Counted from the stretch's first letter, positions 1-7,033 are shown. The stretch: DNA of 7,033 nt from Candidatus Delongbacteria bacterium (GCA_027858215.1 JAQIDD010000275.1:1-7033), one strand, 5' to 3'. A program made the numbers and translations. Notes: a model not told the origin generated them from the sequence alone.

Positions 1-9
1 TTTCTCATA

Positions 10-63
10 TACTGCTTCAAATTTTATTGCATTATCCCGATAGTGCTTCAAAAATTTTCATTG
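10..63. repeat. Imperfect direct repeat pair, about 20 bases
   Basis: Bases 10-29 (TACTGCTTCAAATTTTATTG) and 41-63 are near copies. They share TA-S-TGCTTCAAA, then TTTT, then ATTG, with AA and C inserted in the second copy. The starts are 31 bases apart. The role is unknown. The AT richness makes chance or slippage a fair explanation, and only two copies are visible. Confidence 0.35.
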
Positions 64-109
64 TCTATGAAAAACGCTGAAAATCTTGATGCGAAAGAAT
101 TAATAGAAG

Positions 110-131
110 TCCCCTTAACAAAGTGAGGGAA
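110..131 (-). terminator. Weak hairpin downstream of the peptidase gene, possible terminator
   Basis: Read on the minus strand, TTCCCT (131-126) can pair with AGGGGA (115-110) around a 10-base loop. The stem has six pairs, one of them G-T. It lies about 45 bases after the peptidase stop codon and is followed by T-rich sequence rather than a clean T run. This is weak for an intrinsic terminator. It is recorded because it is the only stem seen between the peptidase stop and the window edge. Confidence 0.2.
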
Positions 132-176
132 GCTGATTTTTGATAAGAGGGAAAAGGCATTGTTATTAAAAAAGCT

Positions 177-3100
177 TCATCGCATCAGGTACATTTTACC
201 AATGTTCTTTTTGAAAAACTTGTCTGATTCATTTGAGCGGTGTTCAATGCTTTCACCGGAAATTTCTGTCTTAATCCGGTAAAAATATACCCCGTTGGCC
301 AATTGATCCCCATACATGTCACATCCGTCCCATGCATATTCTGTTATGTTCCTGCCGATATGAATGTGTCCAAGTTCGGATTTGTCAATTACTTTGACAA
401 GCCTGCCTGTGACAGTATAAATCTCAATCCTGAATACATCGGGCACAACACTTCCGGTAAGTTCAAAAACAAAACGTGTGGAAGTGGAAAAAGGATTTGG
501 ATAATTCAACACATTAGTAATGCTTGATTCAGTGATCACTTCAAAAGAAATAATGTAATCGTAATCACCCGATTCATTGCCAGATGCATCTGTTGCCTGT
601 ACACGTAGCTGATAAATTCCGTCTTTTGTAAATCCCGGCTCATACAGGATTTTGGCTTTGTTGTCAGGCAATTCTGCCGGAATAAACTGCAATACTTCAT
701 TGCCCATGCTGTCACGAAAATAAATGCGTTGTTCTGTTCCGGTTTGCATGTTGGTAAGATATACCCTGAATAAGCTTGTGTCGCTGAGTGGCAAAAACGG
801 ATTTTCATCTTTCAGCCTGATTAGTATTTCGGGTTCGGCTGAAACAATATCCCCGTCAAGGATGTGAATACCATCAAACGTGACATCCAGTACAGGATTG
901 GCGTTGTCAGATTCCGCATAAAAATAGTATTGGGCAATGTTATTGAAATGATATTGCTCGGCCTGGTCATAGTTCCCATCTTCAACGGTAGGGTTATATT
1001 CAATCCACACGGAATTTAACCCGGTGAATGCATCTGTGTCAAAACTTACGGTGTCAATGGCCACATGCCCTGATGGGTGTGGTGCCAGCCTGTGTTCTTT
1101 AATTTGAGTAATTTGATTGCTATTGGTTTGCAGCCAATATTTTACCAGCAAACTGTCCATGTCATAAGGGCTGATGTTCCTGGTAGCCAGGGCAAATTCC
1201 AATGTTTCTCCCTGTGTAATGCTGTCTCCTGAAATGTAAAACCCGTCAGAAGGATTTATGGCAGTCTCGGGAACCCCTTCGAACATAAGTTGCCATTTTT
1301 TCATTTGCCCCGGCGTCAATGTGCTGTCGTCCCGGGTCCAGAATTTTAATTTTAGCAAGGGATGTTCTTCATAGTCAATATAGGTGTTAAGGTTATACAT
1401 GTCGTATGTTGGAGGATAAAGGGTATCAAATGGCTCAGTGGTGTTGGTTACCGGATCATAAAACAAAATTTCCAGTGTAGAACTGTCATTGTTAGCTTCC
1501 ATCGGTTCCTGGTACCAGTGTAATGACTCCCATTGTTTTGCCGGACCTGCCGGGGTGCTTGTGATCATACCATAATTAAAATCAGTATAAAGGTATTCTG
1601 TTAATTGAATATGGTCGTTTACTGTTGTTCCGATTTCCTCTTCGGCTGTATTCGTATCTCCCTTTTTACAAAAAAAGATGTATGGGATCCAGTTATCAAG
1701 AGACCTGATATTGTCTGCTCCCAGTGATTCAAATGTCGTGTATTCAGTTTCTGTCCAATTTTCAAAATTCCCGTTGCGGAATGAATAAGCCAGGATGTAA
1801 TATCCATCAGGGACTTCATTGTTTATCATATTGATCATATCCTGCCGGCTATCCGAATTTTCGGAAGGGAAGACAAAAAAGTCCAGAGGACGGTCCATGG
1901 GGTAGCATATAGGGTAATTTGAATGGCCGAAATCCGCTATATTAGCAGGCCATGCTTTTAGTGTCACAGGGTCAATTACCGCTATCAACATGGCACTGGC
2001 AGGGTGGCATGATCCGGAGTCCCCGTCACCGTTATTCATAGCATCATCAATGGTAAAACGGATATAATTAAAATCAGATGAACCGGGACTGCCTATATTG
2101 TAGCATTTCAATGTTTTTGGAGTTTCAATATAATCAAAGCGACGTTCTTCCCTGTTGAGATCTATGAAAGCATAATCATCTTTTTTGAATTGAAATGGAT
2201 GTGCTTGCGACCAGCCTGTTTTTCCTGGAATATAAATGAACGATGATTCCCGCCAGCTTATTGAATCCGGCACCGGATGATTGGCTGCCACACGCCAATA
2301 ATACACAGTAGTATCAAAAAGTGTTGCCGGGGGAGTCCAGGATATGACACCTCCCGGGCCGGTAACCTGTCCCGAAAACATAGCTGTACCCATGTTGCTG
2401 TTAAACAGATCGGTTGTATCCATTTCAAAAAGAAATTCCGTCTCACCAATAAAGGGAGTTCCCGTTGAGGCTTTCAGGGTTACAGTACTGTTGGGATATA
2501 TGGCATATTCATAAGGATAAACCGGATATACTTCACCTGTTTTGATGAGGAATTGTAAACTGGCATGGTTGTTTGTTTCTGACAGCTCTTCAATCTGATC
2601 ATAAAAATCAAGGTAAACGGATATCTTATTTACCCCTGCACCTTTGCTATGATCGACAGGCATTTTGATTTGAAACGCTTGATAATATAAACACCCTCCC
2701 ACTGCATGTTGGTATTCATCAATGCTTTGATCCGGATATTCTCTTGTTGTTCTTACAATAAAGGTATCTGCAAATGCTTGTCCGTGATTTGTCATAGAAA
2801 TAGTAAGCCTGAAGGAATCCTGTGCTGTAGTGATTTCAGGTTGATCGAACGATATCCCGCTGGGTTCCATAACCAGGTCAGGAAGCTCAGTATAATTTAG
2901 GCGTATTGCAGGGTCACCGTGGAGAACCATCTCCTGACACGTGGCTTCCAGGCTTTGGTCACTCAGGTTCCCTTGTTGTGCAAGACGAATGGCTTCCTGT
3001 TGCTGAACCCCCAATGGTTGTCCATAATTTAAGTACGTAATGTGTTTATAAAACTTGTCTGCAAATTGATTGAGATACACGGCAATGCCCCTTCCTACTG

Positions 3101-5186
3101 ATGCTAAGAAAGCAATGGCTCCTTTTTCGGGTATCAACACCCAGCGTTCGCTGTAACTTTTATTAGTGGTAATGTGTATATCCCCCGAGAAACATGAATT
3201 GGCAAAAATAAACGGGTATTTTTCCGTGTTGTTATAATTTTCAGGATCATCAATGCTTTGATCAAAGCCGATGGATGAACCATGCCCAAAAAATGTCATC
3301 ATGGTAACACCATTATTAATAAGGTCACGCACAGAATCAGAGGTAGATATCTGAATGGGATCTGAAGAATTTTTTAAAAACGTATGGACAAATCCGCCAA
3401 ACAAGGTGTCTTCGATAATTTCTTCATATCCTTCCAAGTAATTGGCAAAGTTTTCCTGCTCTGATGTATCCCCCCCTCCTCCAAAATGCAATATATTTTT
3501 CATCCACAACGCCATTGCATTGGATTCATATTCCATAATTTTATTCAGGTAATTATAGACATGATCCTCATTTCTGGCGGCCAAACGTCCAGTAGGCACA
3601 AACGGCTCGAATTGCGAATCGCCCAGCCTGGCTGTAATGAGGATATCCGAGCCAGAATATCCATAGGTTGGTACCAGGCAGGACGCATATAAACTGCTGT
3701 TGTTACGGATATCATTAATTCTTAAGCCTTTTCCGATCAAAAACAAATGTTGTGGTCGGATTCCGTTAATGTTTGTATAATATGCCACCAGATTCCGTAT
3801 AGCATAAGGGTGCTTTTTTACCCCATAAGCGTACTGATCATACAATTCATTGATGTTAAAAACTTCGGCATTGTACCCTGAGCTGATGCGGTAAGATTTA
3901 TAGGCTTCGGCTGCTTCCATCAAATCCGGATGAGTGATGATAAGGTAATTCGGGTCCTTGTTTAGGGTAGTATAATCTGTAAATTTGGCATTGGGGGTTA
4001 CTGGGGAAATATCGTGTACTTGTTTGTATCCGTTGTCATTGCACAATATCATATGTCGTACATTCCCATTGTTCGGAACCAGGGCTTTGAGTGTACCTTC
4101 ATCATTGGTTACTACAATTCTGTTGCCCTGATCAAGGTCGTATAAACGGATATCACCTGTTGTCCCGAAACCCGTAATTTCAACCAGATCTTTGGCTCCC
4201 CCTCCGGGTTTTAGATAAAAATCATACGCATCGGTACCAGGGAAATTATATGAGTGAGGATACCGGATGTCTATGTAGGAGACTTTGTTATTGTCATTCA
4301 ACTGAGGGGCCTCTGTATCGTTGGATGAAAAAGTAAAAGTGATGTTTTCAGTTACCTCTCCGGGATCAAATGAGAAATTTTTGCGAACAAAATCATAGCC
4401 GTTATAAAGTTCATCAATGCGGGTTTGACCAAGGAAATTTACTTTCAGGTGATGCGGTACATAAGATATCATACTACTGGCAGGCGTCCCGGCAACAGCC
4501 AATTCAATCTCAACATTACCTCCGCCACTTGCCATTCCGGACAAATTTAAGGTTTTACTGCTACTGACTTCCAGGGTAATGGTTGCGTTATCAAGCCAAC
4601 CTTCTGACCGGCTGTAAAGGGCTTTGCTTGATGCAGGGTAATAACTGCTCGTGTAGTTTTCCCGCAGGTGTTTGATGCACCATGGGGATAAATAACTGCT
4701 GTAGGCTACGAAATCATCATCTGTTTCATAGCTCATGCGGAGGTTGTTAATTGAATTGTTATAGGTCAGGAAATAAACTGAAGTATCGGGAAATAATGAA
4801 TGATCCGGATTGATGCAGTTTTCAGGTTCATCAAACATAATGGTGTCTTTATATCCCCGGTTACGTTTGCCGTAAAATTCGATGTACCCGGTGGGATCAA
4901 AAATCCCGTTTGTGCCTTCCCCTTTGATGTAAATGGCTTGTTCTTCACCCTGGTAAAACAGTTGTATCCAGCGAGGGTCTATGGATCCGGCCGGAAAACC
5001 GCTGTTCACAATTTCCTGATAGGGTATCCGGTACATGCCATCTTCGGTAACGTAAATCCGGTAATATTCCTGATCGTAATTGATCCATTCATTGCCATAT
5101 TCCTGTGCCAATAAGTTGGAATTGCCTGCGATTGTAAAACATACAAGGCATAGCAAAAAATGACAATATGTTAGTTTTTTACCCAT
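177..5186 (-). CDS. porU2: Secreted C25-family cysteine peptidase, putative type IX secretion sortase PorU2
   Basis: A very large exported peptidase of the gingipain family (C25), 1669 residues from the chosen ATG and ending in TGA. Residues 1-28 form a signal peptide: KK, then a hydrophobic core, then NLLAQ. Residues 33-110 carry the N-terminal PorU-like region (YYRIYVTEDGMYRI, YIEFYGKRNRG). The C25 peptidase domain spans about 412-765. The probable catalytic His635 lies in FFGHGS and Cys665 in FANSCFSGD, as in gingipains, and the domain closes with LHGDPAIRL (755-763). Then follow a CARDB-like Ig domain (770-880), a fibronectin-like segment with YYWRV (962-966), a region resembling an ILEI/PANDER fold (about 1027-1179), a second Ig-like domain (1320-1424) and another beta domain (1431-1549). 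The T9SS-type C-terminal domain has NYPNPF (1561-1566), GVYFYRI (1632-1638) and a final KMYLMR. The start at 5186 is preferred over an in-frame ATG at 5207 or a TTG at 5225 because it puts the signal peptide at the N-terminus; it overlaps the upstream gene by 8 bases. The C25 family call is firm. PorU2 rather than PorU rests on the length, the extra domains and the PorV-like partner. Sortase activity is inferred; a surface protease is the alternative. Confidence 0.9.
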   Translation of the reverse strand: MGKKLTYCHFLLCLVCFTIAGNSNLLAQEYGNEWINYDQEYYRIYVTEDGMYRIPYQEIVNSGFPAGSIDPRWIQLFYQGEEQAIYIKGEGTNGIFDPTGYIEFYGKRNRGYKDTIMFDEPENCINPDHSLFPDTSVYFLTYNNSINNLRMSYETDDDFVAYSSYLSPWCIKHLRENYTSSYYPASSKALYSRSEGWLDNATITLEVSSSKTLNLSGMASGGGNVEIELAVAGTPASSMISYVPHHLKVNFLGQTRIDELYNGYDFVRKNFSFDPGEVTENITFTFSSNDTEAPQLNDNNKVSYIDIRYPHSYNFPGTDAYDFYLKPGGGAKDLVEITGFGTTGDIRLYDLDQGNRIVVTNDEGTLKALVPNNGNVRHMILCNDNGYKQVHDISPVTPNAKFTDYTTLNKDPNYLIITHPDLMEAAEAYKSYRISSGYNAEVFNINELYDQYAYGVKKHPYAIRNLVAYYTNINGIRPQHLFLIGKGLRINDIRNNSSLYASCLVPTYGYSGSDILITARLGDSQFEPFVPTGRLAARNEDHVYNYLNKIMEYESNAMALWMKNILHFGGGGDTSEQENFANYLEGYEEIIEDTLFGGFVHTFLKNSSDPIQISTSDSVRDLINNGVTMMTFFGHGSSIGFDQSIDDPENYNNTEKYPFIFANSCFSGDIHITTNKSYSERWVLIPEKGAIAFLASVGRGIAVYLNQFADKFYKHITYLNYGQPLGVQQQEAIRLAQQGNLSDQSLEATCQEMVLHGDPAIRLNYTELPDLVMEPSGISFDQPEITTAQDSFRLTISMTNHGQAFADTFIVRTTREYPDQSIDEYQHAVGGCLYYQAFQIKMPVDHSKGAGVNKISVYLDFYDQIEELSETNNHASLQFLIKTGEVYPVYPYEYAIYPNSTVTLKASTGTPFIGETEFLFEMDTTDLFNSNMGTAMFSGQVTGPGGVISWTPPATLFDTTVYYWRVAANHPVPDSISWRESSFIYIPGKTGWSQAHPFQFKKDDYAFIDLNREERRFDYIETPKTLKCYNIGSPGSSDFNYIRFTIDDAMNNGDGDSGSCHPASAMLIAVIDPVTLKAWPANIADFGHSNYPICYPMDRPLDFFVFPSENSDSRQDMINMINNEVPDGYYILAYSFRNGNFENWTETEYTTFESLGADNIRSLDNWIPYIFFCKKGDTNTAEEEIGTTVNDHIQLTEYLYTDFNYGMITSTPAGPAKQWESLHWYQEPMEANNDSSTLEILFYDPVTNTTEPFDTLYPPTYDMYNLNTYIDYEEHPLLKLKFWTRDDSTLTPGQMKKWQLMFEGVPETAINPSDGFYISGDSITQGETLEFALATRNISPYDMDSLLVKYWLQTNSNQITQIKEHRLAPHPSGHVAIDTVSFDTDAFTGLNSVWIEYNPTVEDGNYDQAEQYHFNNIAQYYFYAESDNANPVLDVTFDGIHILDGDIVSAEPEILIRLKDENPFLPLSDTSLFRVYLTNMQTGTEQRIYFRDSMGNEVLQFIPAELPDNKAKILYEPGFTKDGIYQLRVQATDASGNESGDYDYIISFEVITESSITNVLNYPNPFSTSTRFVFELTGSVVPDVFRIEIYTVTGRLVKVIDKSELGHIHIGRNITEYAWDGCDMYGDQLANGVYFYRIKTEISGESIEHRSNESDKFFKKNIGKMYLMR

Positions 5187-6282
5187 CGAAACTGGATTTT
5201 GAGGCATGTGGTTTATCTGTATCAAAACGGAAATTCAAAGATATGACATGGGAATAAAAATTATTACTGTTCCCCAGGTTGCTTAAAGCGTAGTCTATAC
5301 TGACGCCCCTGAATTTAAAGCCTGCTCCCACTGAAAGTTGCATGCTGTATGATGTTTTATCATTCTCCAGTGGTATTTCCTGGAACCCGCCTGTACCAAC
5401 CCTTAAAAACACCAGGTTATCGTAGGTAAATTCTATGCCGGCCCTGGGGTCAACGCTAATCAAATCAGATTTTAATAGAGTGTTTCTTTTTCCGTCGAAT
5501 GTAGTAAACAGGTCAATTTCAGCCAGGGCAGAAAATTTATTTGCAATGTGGATGTTTCTGGCAAAAGCCATTGTCAGCGATGGCAAGGTGATTTCCAGGC
5601 TGCTTTCCGGCAAATAATTCCCGGTTTGATACCATGTATCTTCCAGCAGTTCCTGGTTGAATGTCCAGGCGTTGAATGTGGAGGTGACATCTTTTGCCAT
5701 GGCTGCAATATGCCATTTATCAAGATGATAAGTGGCAGAAAAATCCACACCAAAACCCCATGCACCACCAAAATCACCGGCTTTGCGCCGGATAATTTTT
5801 ATGTTGCCTCCCACGTCAAGATTGTCAATGTTTGTGTGCCGTGCGTAAGTTAACAACACGGCCACATCGGAAGCAGAGAAAGAAGACAAGCGATCCCAGC
5901 GAATATTACCATCATTGTCTATCAGGTCAAGGGTATTGGGAATGTCATCAACAGCAAAACGTATCAGGTTGGCACCAATCACAGAGGTGCTGTCAGGTCT
6001 GTATATTACCGAGCCAAAATCATAACCTGCCACGCCGGCAAAATATTCTGCGTGCATCAGCCCGATTTCTATGTCTTTGTCCAGGGTATTTATACAGGAA
6101 GGATTCCAATACGTGGCAGTAACATCATTGGTTGAGGCTACGACTGCTCCGGACATGCCAAGGGCACGCGCTCCCACGCCTATGTTTAGAAACTCATTGC
6201 TGTATTTTGGTGTTGTCTGAGCCATGACTATATCTGTAAAACATATCATCAATATGCTTAATATGTACCATTTGGTTCTCAT
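5179..6282 (-). CDS. porV2: PorV/PorQ-family outer-membrane beta-barrel protein, putative type IX sorting protein PorV2
   Basis: An outer-membrane protein of 367 residues. Known PorV carries T9SS cargo from the translocon to the PorU sortase, and this relative probably serves the C25 protein encoded directly downstream. Residues 1-22 form a signal peptide (RTK, hydrophobic core, ending VMAQ). The family signature follows at 27-61: KYSNEFLNIGVGARALGMSG, then DVTATYWNP. The remainder has alternating polar and hydrophobic strands typical of a FadL-like barrel, ending in HVISLNFRF and then a polar tail of 12 residues. The ATG at 6282 is chosen because it places the signal peptide at the N-terminus and leaves about 40 bases after the candidate promoter. 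An ATG at 6315 would add 11 residues (MKYSRRHKETL) ahead of the signal peptide and leave almost no leader. The stop codon overlaps the start of the peptidase gene. PorQ is less likely because of the KYSNEFLNIGVGAR signature and the partner gene. Subgroup PorV2 is likely rather than certain. Confidence 0.88.
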   Translation of the reverse strand: MRTKWYILSILMICFTDIVMAQTTPKYSNEFLNIGVGARALGMSGAVVASTNDVTATYWNPSCINTLDKDIEIGLMHAEYFAGVAGYDFGSVIYRPDSTSVIGANLIRFAVDDIPNTLDLIDNDGNIRWDRLSSFSASDVAVLLTYARHTNIDNLDVGGNIKIIRRKAGDFGGAWGFGVDFSATYHLDKWHIAAMAKDVTSTFNAWTFNQELLEDTWYQTGNYLPESSLEITLPSLTMAFARNIHIANKFSALAEIDLFTTFDGKRNTLLKSDLISVDPRAGIEFTYDNLVFLRVGTGGFQEIPLENDKTSYSMQLSVGAGFKFRGVSIDYALSNLGNSNNFYSHVISLNFRFDTDKPHASKSSFDG

Positions 6283-6326
6283 TAATGTTTCTTTATGCCG
6301 CCTGCTGTATTTCATCAAATATCAAT

Positions 6327-6334
6327 CAAATGTA
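6327..6334 (-). promoter_or_regulatory. Candidate Bacteroidota -7 promoter element before the porV2-porU2 pair
   Basis: Read on the minus strand this is TACATTTG, an exact match to the Bacteroidota primary sigma factor -7 consensus TAnnTTTG. Transcription would begin about five to seven bases downstream, near 6320, giving a leader of about 40 bases to the ATG at 6282. No TTTG is seen at the usual -33 spacing, where the sequence is AT-rich (TTTTATA), so the match is half a promoter. The run of eight T at 6336-6343 just upstream is notable. It would drive porV2 and porU2 together. Confidence 0.4.
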
Positions 6335-6365
6335 CAAAAAAAACAATTACGGGGATATAAAATGT

Positions 6366-6419
6366 TTACCGCTTATGGGGCAAAAAATAAAAATCGCGTT
6401 TGTGATGTTGTTTTGCTTC
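6366..6419 (-). other. In-frame continuation of the FkbM gene beyond its TAG stop
   Basis: Immediately after the TAG at 6420-6422 the same frame runs for 17 codons, EAKQHHKRDFYFLPHKR, to a TAA at 6366-6368. The segment DFYFLPHKR resembles the usual C-terminal ends of FkbM-family proteins, which often close on an aromatic and hydrophobic strand followed by P and basic residues. This suggests that the ancestral gene ended here and that the TAG is a recent nonsense change, or a base error in the assembly. The resemblance is from memory of the family and the stretch is short. Confidence 0.35.
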
Positions 6420-7033
6420 CTAACCTGCCGGAACCATAATGATCCTGACTAAAATATAGGGAAGGTGATTTTCGTTTTCAAGCAATGTGAAAATTTTGTC
6501 CCTGTCTTTTGACATTTCAATTTGTAGTTTGGGATGGTGTTTCCTTATGGTTTGTAACATATGTTGCAACACCGGGTATTCATAGCCTTCAATGTCTATT
6601 TTGATGAAATCAATCCGGGGAATGTCTGCAAACAGTTTATCTGGGATTTTCATCTCCGCTTCAAAATGTTTTTGAAACGCTTTATTGTCATCCTGTACAA
6701 TTTTTGTCATGCCATGATGAACGATACCGTCCGGTGCGGGCATCCCCATCTTTACGGTTTTTTCGGTCTCGCCAAGTGCATAAGGCAACATTTTGATGTT
6801 CCTGAGGTTTTTGCGATTGACATTTTCCTCCCATATCTGACGAAACAAGGGCACGGGTTCTACAGCATATACTTTTCCGCTGTTTCCTGTCATCTTTGAC
6901 ATAAAAACGGTATAATAAGCCAAATTGGCTCCAATATCAATGCATATATCTCCCGGGGTTATGATATTCGGCAAGTGATGTATTTCGGGATGTTTTTTTC
7001 TAAAAAAGCCCATTTCAATTAAACGGATGTACC
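6420..7033 (-). CDS. FkbM-family SAM-dependent methyltransferase, 5' end outside the window
   Basis: A methyltransferase of the FkbM family, which transfers a methyl group from S-adenosylmethionine, often to sugars or polyketide hydroxyls; the substrate here is unknown. Numbering from the ATG at 7013, motif I is DICIDIGAN (22-30), followed by YYTVF. VYAVEPVP (48-55) holds the acidic residue that binds the SAM ribose. DFIKIDIEGYE (135-145) is the family hallmark, and KLQIEMSKD (162-170) is the later strand. From this ATG the protein has 197 residues, but the frame stays open to the window edge through YIRLIE, and family members usually have some 20-50 residues before motif I. The real start therefore probably lies beyond 7033. 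The TAG end appears premature because a family-like tail continues in frame. No terminator hairpin is visible between this gene and porV2. Neighbouring surface-export genes make a role in cell-surface glycan methylation possible but unproven. Confidence 0.85.
   Translation of the reverse strand, partial: YIRLIEMGFFRKKHPEIHHLPNIITPGDICIDIGANLAYYTVFMSKMTGNSGKVYAVEPVPLFRQIWEENVNRKNLRNIKMLPYALGETEKTVKMGMPAPDGIVHHGMTKIVQDDNKAFQKHFEAEMKIPDKLFADIPRIDFIKIDIEGYEYPVLQHMLQTIRKHHPKLQIEMSKDRDKIFTLLENENHLPYILVRIIMVPAG

Larger units (their letters stand above)
1..176. other. Region downstream of the C25 peptidase gene, no confident gene
   Basis: This AT-rich stretch follows the stop codon of the peptidase gene. 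No convincing complete gene is visible. On the minus strand a frame stays open from just after a TGA at 58-60 to the window edge and reads KFLKHYRDNAIKFEAVYEK, which has the charged and aromatic mix of a real protein. It has no ATG; a TTG at 49-51 is the only possible start seen. The only ATG close by (minus strand, 66-64) is in a different frame and stops after nine residues. On the plus strand the opposite frame is open from 1 to 126, but its start reads like the antisense of the minus frame. It is possible that a further minus-strand gene begins here, but the fragment is too short to name. The stretch also holds an imperfect direct repeat and a weak hairpin, listed separately. Confidence 0.4.

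Noticed and set aside
4800..5114. Plus-strand open frame of 104 codons
   Set aside because: It lies wholly opposite the N-terminal region of the C25 peptidase gene, which has clear family signatures there. The plus-strand product shows no recognisable motif.
5103..5186. Lipoprotein signal in the peptidase (several Cys in the hydrophobic core)
   Set aside because: LLCLVC does not fit the lipobox, which needs a small residue just before the Cys. The ending NLLAQ fits a standard signal peptidase I site.
177..5186. Classical gingipain (RgpA/Kgp) or standard PorU
   Set aside because: Gingipain-specific adhesin repeats are absent, and ordinary PorU is several hundred residues shorter. The PorV-like partner and the long Ig-rich tail fit PorU2 better.
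5548..5853. Plus-strand open frame of 101 codons opposite the PorV-like gene
   Set aside because: It is cysteine-rich antisense translation of a well-supported barrel gene, with no domain or start signal of its own.
6366..6422. Alternative genetic code with TAG read as an amino acid
   Set aside because: One TAG near a gene end is better explained by a point change. The other genes end in TAA and TGA, and no other in-frame TAG supports recoding.
6561..6899. Plus-strand open frame of 112 codons
   Set aside because: It is antisense to the FkbM motifs. The minus-strand frame has the SAM-binding and family hallmark motifs, so this is a shadow.
1..7033. CRISPR array, tRNA, rRNA, insertion sequence or attachment site
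   Set aside because: No regular repeat-spacer series, no cloverleaf-like or ribosomal sequence, and no transposase frame with inverted ends were seen on either strand.

Overview
The window comes from a member of the Bacteroidota with AT-rich DNA. Three things point there. A type IX secretion system (T9SS) type C-terminal sorting domain closes a giant cysteine peptidase. A PorV-family outer-membrane protein gene lies directly in front of it. A near-consensus Bacteroidota -7 element (TAnnTTTG) precedes that gene. The order or genus cannot be fixed from the sequence. All supported genes lie on the minus strand, so the window reads from right to left.

From right to left: (i) 6420-7033 holds the 3' part of an FkbM-type SAM-dependent methyltransferase gene. 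It is cut by the window edge at its 5' end and apparently closed early by a TAG codon, because the same frame continues for 17 family-like codons to a TAA at 6366-6368. (ii) A short AT-rich gap carries a candidate promoter at 6327-6334. (iii) 5179-6282 is a PorV/PorQ-family outer-membrane beta-barrel gene, best matched to the PorV2 subgroup. (iv) 177-5186 is a 1669-residue secreted C25 (gingipain-family) peptidase with an intact His/Cys pair, best matched to the PorU2 subgroup of putative T9SS sortases. Its start codon overlaps the end of the PorV2-like gene by 8 bases. (v) 1-176 is a noncoding or weakly coding tail with a small imperfect repeat, a weak hairpin and perhaps the beginning of another minus-strand gene.

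How they fit together: in the characterised T9SS, PorV is an outer-membrane protein that shuttles cargo bearing the C-terminal domain to PorU, the surface C25-type sortase that cleaves the domain and attaches cargo to anionic LPS. The overlapping pair here looks like a second PorV/PorU-type module (PorV2-PorU2) made as one translationally coupled unit. Its biochemical role is inferred from homology and gene order. The FkbM gene may act on a surface glycan, but a promoter lies between it and the pair, so a functional link is only a possibility.

The points most worth a second look are a possible ILEI/PANDER-like fold inside the peptidase, the in-frame TAG in the FkbM gene, and the tight overlap of the PorV2/PorU2 pair.
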